Shown: piece by piece, positions 57,031 to 64,000 of the stretch
How the letters are laid out: the number at the start of each line of letters is the position of its first letter
Numbering within the stretch: the stretch's first letter is position 1
DNA from: Gigaspora rosea
Taxonomy: Eukaryota > Glomeromycota > Glomeromycetes > Diversisporales > Gigasporaceae
Length of the DNA stretch: 64,000 nucleotides
Assembly (NCBI GenBank): GCA_003550325.1
Contig: QKWP01000127.1
Span: 117,125-181,124 of the forward strand
Direction of reading: 5' to 3'
Program-made: the position numbers and the translations under genes
The notes under the pieces: model-generated
The model's input: only the letters and a program-made list of their open reading frames with translations
Told to the model about the DNA's origin: nothing
Database searches by the model: none

Positions 57031-59273
57031 GCCACATGGAACTTCAATAACTTAACTTTATTATATTAGAAATATCACTGTTAGAATCGGAAATAACGCA
57101 GAACAAGAATTCATAAACTACTTTTTATAATTACTAACAGATCGGCTTAAGATTCAAATTGCATTTATTGCAATTTTATTTAGATATATTATTTCGATTT
57201 TATTGAGTTTTTTATTTAATATTTATTTAATGGTATCAGGTTCACTCGGTTTAGATCAATTCACCAATAATTACTTCAAAGAAAACTTAATTCGCAGAGA
57301 ATTAATTTCAGGCAATGTTATTTTGTGGTCGATTAATTCCGTTCCATAAACAATTATTACACCAAAAGCTAATTTTGCAGGAAAATTAATTCTAGTCATT
57401 GTCGTTAGAGTTAATTTTATGGTCAAAGTTGGTGCAATTTATAAAAAAATTGTCAGAAATATATTGGATTAATCATCTGTAAATTAATTATCTATAAACT
57501 AAGATTTCAACAAGCGTTTGTCGGTGAAATAATACGGATGTAGATTTATTTATTTATTATGTGTCGATTGTTTTATTTTATTTCAAAAGAATCACAATAT
57601 AATTTAATCCACAAGAATAATAAGGTTTTAACCCCTTCGAAAATTAGTTTATCATAGTTAATGGATGCGTAGCAACAAATACCAGAAAAAAAAAACAAAT
57701 AACAGCTTTATTTGGCAGGCGAAAGATCCGAAGGATCACAGGGTGATCGTTATTAAATGACAATTAAAAAAGCATTTGGCTTTGAATTTAATGTGCTACC
57801 TGAACCACGAAGGGGCTCAGGTTGCGAGCGCATTAAATTCAGAGCCAGATTCGAATGCAAAACATCTAAAATGGATTTATTTTTTTCCTTATAACAAACA
57901 AATCACTTGAGCTTAATCGAGTCTATTTGGCGTATAAATAGTACTTAAAAGACCTACATTTTCATTGAAAAAAAAATAATGTAAATAATATATTCTATTA
58001 CAGAAAATTTTAATTTTAAGATTACTTATATAACATTCCTGGTTTTAGCACGATTGCGTCGCTCAGCTACCCTAATGTATATTTAACACATAATAGTATG
58101 AAATATTGGTCACATGCAAATGAAAATAATTAGACCAGCCGAAATAATTTCAGTAGCCGAAATTATTTTCGGCAAGCCGAAATTATTTGCAGCAGCCGAA
58201 ATTATTTTCGGCATTTAGGCATTTGAGGCAGTATGTCGAAAATATCAAAAATATAGGCATGCCGTAATGACGTAAATCACCCTAATTTAACGGGCCCTCG
58301 TGGGTCACCGCGGGTCTGTTCCCAAAACCCGGTATTTAATAAACCGTTATAAACCCGGTTTACTTTAAAATGGGACAAAATATTGAACCCAATTTTGACC
58401 CAAATCCCACCCAACCCACAAACCCGCGAGTTTAGCCCGGCCCATTCCGAACCCTAGTAATTAAATAGCTATTTAATTATATCCAAGCTATTTTTATACA
58501 TCAGCCAATTAATTGATTAATCGATTTTTAAATTTTGGTCAACTAATCGATTGCACTTTTTGGTCCGATTTGCAATATTACACCGAATTAGTTCGATTTT
58601 GCAACGACAGATGTACGTACAGCACAGAAAATTTAAAAACTTACTTTATATAGAAAAAGAATAAACTCATTGTAGACTGAATTCACTTTTAATAGCGGCT
58701 TGTTTGCCAGTAAGTTTGGAGAATAAAAATGATTGTTACTATTAGGCACATTTTACTTTGACGTTTACTCTAATGTAGAAGATTGAGAATTCTGATATTG
58801 ATAATTCAAAAATTATTACTTCTAGCTGTTGATTTATCGTTATGTGTTATCTCTATAATACGTAATAGAATATTAGGCTTATAGAATACTTATTATTGTG
58901 AGTGATACAAACCTAAAAGGAAATTCAACGTAAAAATAACTAAGTTCGTGAAATTAAAAATTTAGGGTTAGGGCGTTAAGGTTAGAAGCTATAGAAATAA
59001 TCAGTTTCTATATGTAAAATTTCATTCTTGCCATTTCAATTAGTGACCCAAGGCAATTTTAAATACTCATTTTCTTGAATTTTCTCATTTTTCGGGTGGT
59101 TTTTTTGTGTTTTTCTTCGCTTTGCTCACGTGTTGGGCTGACCTGGGATAATAACATTTTGCGTTCTCCGATTGGCTAATTTCCCTTTTAGATTTTTATA
59201 ACTCGCACAAATAAATGCACCATGTACAGTACCTTGGATTTTTGGCAACGTTTCACAACTTTGGTGCCAGAGA

Positions 59274-59281
59274 TATAAATA
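59274..59281 (+). promoter_or_regulatory. TATA-box candidate of F-box/LRR gene 2
   Basis: TATAAATA is conserved from copy 1, here 31 bp before the start codon because the GTAC tract is shorter by 12 bp. If TATA spacing matters, the transcript start and leader would differ between the paralogs. Confidence 0.4.
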
Positions 59282-59311
59282 TGTACGTTAAAAGTTTAGT
59301 AATATTTCAAT

Positions 59312-60571
59312 ATGATTACATTACCGTTTGAATGCTACTATCAAATATTTAATAACCTTAAGAATACTTATTTTTATAAAGATTTATTTTCGTGTGCACT
59401 TGTAAACCGTTATTGGTGCAGAATTATTATACCAATTTTGTGGAATAAACCAAAATTTAGTGATATAAGACTTATAAGAATGATGCTTTTAACATTAAAT
59501 GTTAAAGAACAAGCTCTATTAATTCCTTTTAAAATTAAACTTCCAAGTTATCAAAAACCACTATTTGAATATACAAGTTATATCGCATCTATAAGCAATA
59601 ATTTGTATTATAATGGAGTCAATAATTGGCTTAATTCTGAAGGACATCATAATGTATTTGGACTTAAAGAAGCTGTTGTATGTTCTTTAATTGCGATGAT
59701 TCTACGAACTAGCAAAAATCTTAAAGATTTAAATCTTCATCAATATACTTGCAATCAATTAATATTAGAATATCTTAATGAGAATACTACTGTCACCTCA
59801 TTATATTTCGATTTTTACAAATATTCTGATGATTTTAAAAATAAGGTAGCGGATGAATTAGCAAAGATCCTTTATAAGAATTCTACTTTAACTTCTTTGA
59901 AAATTTATAGTATTCATCTTGTGACTAAAGAAATAAAAGCATTATTTGAGGCTCTTTATAAAAACAATGTTTTAAATTCTTTATGCCTTTATACTAATCA
60001 GATTGATACTGAATTGGGAAAGATGATAATAAAGTTTCTTTGCAAGAATAATACGTTGACTATTTTTGAACTTGTTAGGAGTCAACTTGAGTTAGAAACA
60101 ATAAAAGCATTGGCGGATGTGCTTTGCAAGAACACTTCATTAAAGCATTTGACTCTTCGTGGAAACAATCTTGGATCACAAGGGGGAAAAGCATTAGCCG
60201 ATGTACTTTGCAAGAATTCTACGTTGACTTCTTTGTACCTTCCACAGAATAACCTTGGATCAGAAGGAGGAAATCTATTAGCAGATGCACTTTGCAAGAA
60301 CAACACATTGACTACTTTGGACCTTTCTGAAAATAATTTTGGATCAGAAGGAGGAAAAGCATTAGTTGATGCACTTTATAAGAACACTACACTAACTTAT
60401 TTAGATATTAGTGATAACAATCTTGGATCTGAAGTAAAAAATGCATTATACGATGCATTTCCTTGGTGTGATTACGAAGATTACGATTGTTCCTATGACT
60501 ACGATTATACCTATACTTACGATTATACCTATACATACGACGATTATACCTATACATACTCCTATAATTAA
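59312..60571 (+). CDS. F-box/leucine-rich-repeat protein 2
   Basis: A 419-residue intact paralog of the protein at 52306. F-box (residues 1-50) and the following 80 residues are almost identical. From residue 140 on, the LRR region has most of the differences, such as LYHYTCNQLIF to LHQYTCNQLIL, LTSLRLPQ to LTSLYLPQ and LDIRDNDLG to LDISDNNLG. By eye about two dozen codons change the amino acid and about seven are silent outside the tail. The tail keeps the DYTYTYDYTYTYDD repeat but is eight residues shorter. Expected role as for the twin: substrate adaptor of an SCF ubiquitin ligase. Confidence 0.85.
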   Translation: MITLPFECYYQIFNNLKNTYFYKDLFSCALVNRYWCRIIIPILWNKPKFSDIRLIRMMLLTLNVKEQALLIPFKIKLPSYQKPLFEYTSYIASISNNLYYNGVNNWLNSEGHHNVFGLKEAVVCSLIAMILRTSKNLKDLNLHQYTCNQLILEYLNENTTVTSLYFDFYKYSDDFKNKVADELAKILYKNSTLTSLKIYSIHLVTKEIKALFEALYKNNVLNSLCLYTNQIDTELGKMIIKFLCKNNTLTIFELVRSQLELETIKALADVLCKNTSLKHLTLRGNNLGSQGGKALADVLCKNSTLTSLYLPQNNLGSEGGNLLADALCKNNTLTTLDLSENNFGSEGGKALVDALYKNTTLTYLDISDNNLGSEVKNALYDAFPWCDYEDYDCSYDYDYTYTYDYTYTYDDYTYTYSYN

Positions 60572-61403
60572 CTGTTAAGATTATTTCTATGATTACGGTC
60601 ATTCTTATTACTCATATTACGATTATAATACTTCACAATTTCTTAAAACCTCTGCACAGGTTGTGTAACGGCCCTGCAAATTTTTAAGCCAATATGAGAT
60701 TAATTAACGAGATTAATATACGAAAGTAAAATTGAAACTCTATCCTGACCCTAAATCAAAGTTGTTAATTAAACACAAAATCAATAGACAAATTAAAATG
60801 ATGAAATAGGACTGTAATAGGAGAGTTAATTATAGATAAACAATTATCAAAGGGCTATTATAATTTTAATTAATTGATGTAATAAATAAAAAATTTAATA
60901 AAGTATACGTGAGTGTTTAAATTATGATAAATGATGGATGATTTATGGCAGATTGCATGGTGAAATTTTTTTAATATTTTCACCACGATGTTTCAAAATG
61001 CTAGCTATATTTATAGTTGTTAGACTACGTTAACAATGAAACCCTAGTGCTCCTGCTAAAAAAAAAAAAACAAATAATTACTGAAAATCTATGTTTTCGG
61101 CAAAGCTACGTCATTAATAAAAATAAACCTAGAGTTTTTTATATTTAACTAAAAAAAAAAACAATAAATTATTATTTAGGTTTTATTAATTTTTAATGCT
61201 GGCGATGGTATTTGTTGTATATTCAGTTTTTTAAAAACCAATTACATATAAATAGACGTATTATGAGAAATTTAGTAAATTTATAGATTCAAAAAGTTTT
61301 TCACCGGAAAATTTTAAGGCACGGCAATAAAGTTTAACTTCAGAATTCAAATTAATACCGTAACTCTAAGATTTGTTAAATAATTTTTCTGATAAATAAT
61401 CTA

Positions 61404-62015
61404 CTATACCACCTAATTCTGAGTTGTCCTTATAAACATTTTTGATTGGCTGCAACCGATTTTGGAAACTTCTAAACAGAAATAATTGTGGGAATTTCGG
61501 GTCTATTCTGAGCGCTTTAACGTTTTTTGATTGGTCGTACCCGAAGAATGTGATCTAACGTGGGAAACTAACGTAAATACGTAAGATGATTATGACGATT
61601 ATCACAGCGCGTACTTATTATAGCTTTTGAGTAATTGTTATATCATTTTTTATAATTATATACTATCATATCATTTTTAACGCTCTTATTAACGCACTCT
61701 CAAAATTCGGGACTAAAAAAGTCTATCAAATGTTTCATATAATGGTCTCGAGTTCGAGAACAAATGCAAAAATAAATGCAAGTGCAAAAACAAGCACGAG
61801 AACAAGAACAATTACAAAATTAAGTGCAAGTGCAAGAACAAGCAGATTAATTATCTACAAATTACTTATTAATTATTATTATTAAAAATTACAATAAAGA
61901 AATCGGAGATCCACCCTGAATGCTGATTGATCTTTTATTCGTAATTGATTGGATAGCTCATGACACGTGCACTTATGTCATTCTGATGTAATCTATACGC
62001 ACGATTCATTGTGTT
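61404..62015. repeat. dispersed ~600-bp repeat, copy 2
   Basis: Inverse match of 37074-37657, from CTATACCACCTAATTCTG to CACGATTCATTGTGTT, with the simple CAAGTGCAAGAACAAG tract. It begins four bases after the end of the segmental duplication, so it may have helped to set that boundary. Confidence 0.75.
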
Positions 62016-62107
62016 ACCGTAAACGGCCATATAAAAGACCCCCCATGATAGTAGATCCCCCACGTATCACCCCCGGGTCTACTATATAGGTTGAGATTTT
62101 TGGAAAA

Positions 62108-62198
62108 GATAAGAGACCCGGGTATACTAGAGAATCTAAAATGATAAAAGACCCGGGTATACTATAGGATCTAAAATGATAAAAGACCCGGGTACGAT
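62108..62198. repeat. 35-bp tandem repeat, 2.6 copies
   Basis: Units GATAARAGACCCGGGTATAC plus TA(G)AGGATCTAAAAT start at 62108, 62143 and 62178. The word AAAGACCCGGGTA also occurs near 38412. Non-coding. Confidence 0.75.
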
Positions 62199-62632
62199 AC
62201 CAGTAATAATATCTGCCACCTAATGGTAACTAAACTGTTAGTCTTCATTTAACGAAAGTAAGACTAAATTCAGTTTTTCCTTTTATAAAACATAGTTCAT
62301 TCACACGGGTATATATTTTCATATATACCTGTGCGAATAAGCTTTTAAAAAAAGCACAGGTTGTTACATAAAGACCCATACGACGACAAAAAGTTAAATC
62401 AATAAATTATTTAACGATTACACAGAATTAATACTTATTTGGTCGATTTTCTGATAATTTTTTCAAATTTGTCGATTTATTATACTGTATTATTTATTAA
62501 ACGATAAATCGAACAGAATATTGCCTTTCTATTAAGCTTTCTTCTCATCTTTTCAATTTCGAATCCCTTTTCATAACAATGTCCAACTTTATAAATCGCA
62601 AATGCAATCCTAATTCAGCAGCTTTCATAATT

Positions 62633-64000
62633 CTAATGCCATAAATTGACATACTCTATCGCTTCGTCTTCATAATATGTGTCTCCCTCATGGTCTTCTT
62701 GATCATTTAAGTCACCACCTTCATTTGAACTATTTTCGTTATCACTATCGTCATTTCTGTTTTCTTCACTACTGCCATCTCTATCTTCACTATTATCATC
62801 GTTATTACTATAGTCATCACCTTCATTTGAGCCATTTTCATTATTATCATCATTTCTGTTTTCTTCACCCAAGCTATCACTGCCACCATCATTTTCGTTA
62901 TTATCGTTTAGGGTCAAATCTATAACGCTTTCACTATCGCTTGCATTGTCTACATCGACGTAGATATAATTACCATTATTATTTCGAGACTCAGGGTTAG
63001 CCACCCAATTATAATCAAACATTACATCCTCTTCGGACCCATCTTGAGCAATGGAGATGCCGCAACACTTAAATGACCGTTTGATAAGGTTAGGATCAAC
63101 TTGGTCCCATGCTAGTTTTATCCATTTTGCCACCAAATTATAAGCGGGTCGTTGAATACGACCTTTTGGGGTTAGTTTCTTGATTTCTTCACCCATCCAA
63201 TCAAGATAGTATTCGCGATACTTAAATACAATATTGCATAAATTATGATGTAATTCGTGTGTCATTTTTTTTAATAAAAAATATATATACAGTGCAAGAA
63301 TCTAAAAACCACAATCACTCCTTATAAAGGCAAAATACAAACATTAAAATTTAATATTTCCTTAAATTATTAACACCAATAAGTTGTGCATATAAATACC
63401 TATTGAAGTCAATAATTTAAAAAATGCTGATGTGCTACTTGATAATCTGCTTGGCGTAGTCCAAATGTAACTATTAAATTATACTGTTTATATTTTGAGT
63501 AATTGTGGTTTCTAAACTTCTTGCACCGTACGTATATATAATTTACTTACCTTGTTTTTAAAAGACTTGTTGATATATACATCTAACGGTTGCAATTTAT
63601 TAGTGAGCCCACCTGGAACAACTGCAAAATTGGTATTTTTCTCATTAAACCGGTTTTTGACCGGATCTGTAAGATGACCACGAAATGAATCCATAACCAG
63701 CAACGAACGAGGATTAATAGACAAGCGAGCTCGACGATTCCAAACATTTTCAATCCAGTAAATCATTTCATCGGAATTCATATACCCTTGTGGATTGGTT
63801 CGTATAACAATTCCTGATGGGAATATTTGTCTTGGTACATTGACTAATTTAAAAATTACCATTGGGGGCAATTTTGTTCCATCCGCTAAACAGCTTAAAA
63901 CAACCGTAAAATTAGATTTTTCATACCCAGTTGTACGAATCCCAACAGTATGAGCACCAGTTTCCTCGATTGTATAATTACTGGGTACGTCGAATGCTAA
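62633..64000 (-). CDS. pogo/Tigger-type transposase (DDE_1), N-terminus outside window
   Basis: The frame is open to the window end, from LAFDVPSNYTIEETGAHTVG through TTGYEKSNFTVVLSCLADGT and KLPPMVIFK to LLVMDSFRGHLTDPV (catalytic Asp at about 63690) and GGLTNKLQPLDVYINKSFK (catalytic Asp 36 residues later). An intron at 63221-63550 (GTAAGT...TTTAAG) joins it in frame to YREYYLDWMGEEIKKLTPKG, AWDQVDPNLIKRSFKCCGIS and an acidic Asp/Glu/Asn/Ser repeat tail, ending at 62633. The first catalytic Asp and the DNA-binding helices lie beyond 64000. No stop or frameshift is seen, so it may be young. It would excise and insert elements at TA. Confidence 0.85.

Larger units (their letters stand above)
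54407..57653. other. spacer between the duplicated blocks
   Basis: 3.2 kb of AT-rich DNA without a convincing gene. It contains one solitary array unit (55318-55465), a region of GTTCAGGT/ACCTGAAC palindromes near 56310-56410, and a direct duplication at 56816-57030. A frame at 56102-56311 has no recognisable features and is not called. Confidence 0.5.
57654..61400. repeat. segmental duplication, copy 2
   Basis: Direct copy of 50922-54406. It differs mainly by an extra ~165 nt at about 57742-57908, whose core (57772-57858) is an inverted repeat (GGCTTTGAATTTAATGTGC against its inverse), and by a ~130-nt stretch around 58390-58530. Confidence 0.9.

Noticed and set aside
57236-57256. TGGTATCAGGTTCACTCGG as the primer-binding site of an LTR retrotransposon
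   Set aside because: It is only partly like the initiator tRNA complement, no paired LTR or Gag/Pol was found, and the upstream segment has no clean TG...CA ends.

Overview
The window looks like nuclear DNA of a repeat-rich, very AT-rich fungus. The best fit is an arbuscular mycorrhizal fungus (Glomeromycotina, Rhizophagus or Gigaspora type). This is inferred from the mix of content: a Helitron with Rep and PIF1-like helicase domains, I-clade-like LINEs, hAT and pogo transposases, small AT-rich spliceosomal introns, and duplicated F-box/leucine-rich-repeat genes with long AT-rich spacers. No prokaryotic operons, rRNA or CRISPR were seen.

Layout. 1-3320: two inverted copies of a GC-rich, tRNA-headed, poly(A)-tailed retroposon of about 1 kb; the right copy has a perfect 17-bp target-site duplication (TSD), and a pogo-like MITE lies between the copies. 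3320-7800: AT-rich DNA with a 149-bp MITE and a coiled-coil gene remnant. 8100-15390: a decayed LINE on the plus strand (RRM-like ORF1, endonuclease, RT, RNase H, Cys/His motif). 15750-17670: a 530-bp foldback element and a 1.25-kb hAT-type element with an 8-bp TSD. 19500-32040: nested elements, including a 286-bp hAT MITE, a 1.1-kb TIR element and an 8.7-kb minus-strand LINE with a 15-bp TSD. That LINE is itself broken by two DNA elements, one of which spans the only N of the window. 32789-41683: a hAT transposon with a decayed minus-strand transposase, opened by at least four later insertions. The largest of these is a 3.06-kb element with TTAA flanks, long terminal inverted repeats and an internal array of about eleven ~115-bp units. 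41927-50448: a Helitron that can be bounded at both ends (5' TCTCTACTA, 3' hairpin plus CTAG), carrying a broken Rep/helicase gene and a broken opposite-strand gene of a fungal-specific, possibly OB-fold family. 50922-61400: a direct segmental duplication, each copy with one intact F-box/LRR gene. 61404-64000: a dispersed repeat, a 35-bp tandem repeat and the 3' part of a spliced pogo-type transposase that leaves the window.

Only three genes look intact: the two F-box/LRR paralogs and, as far as it is visible, the pogo transposase. They do not form a pathway. The window is mainly a record of layered transposition. The points most worth following are a sequence module of about 115 nt shared by two otherwise different foldback families, the tRNA-headed retroposon, the array-bearing TTAA element, the fully bounded Helitron with its passenger gene, and the amino-acid-changing differences between the F-box/LRR twins.
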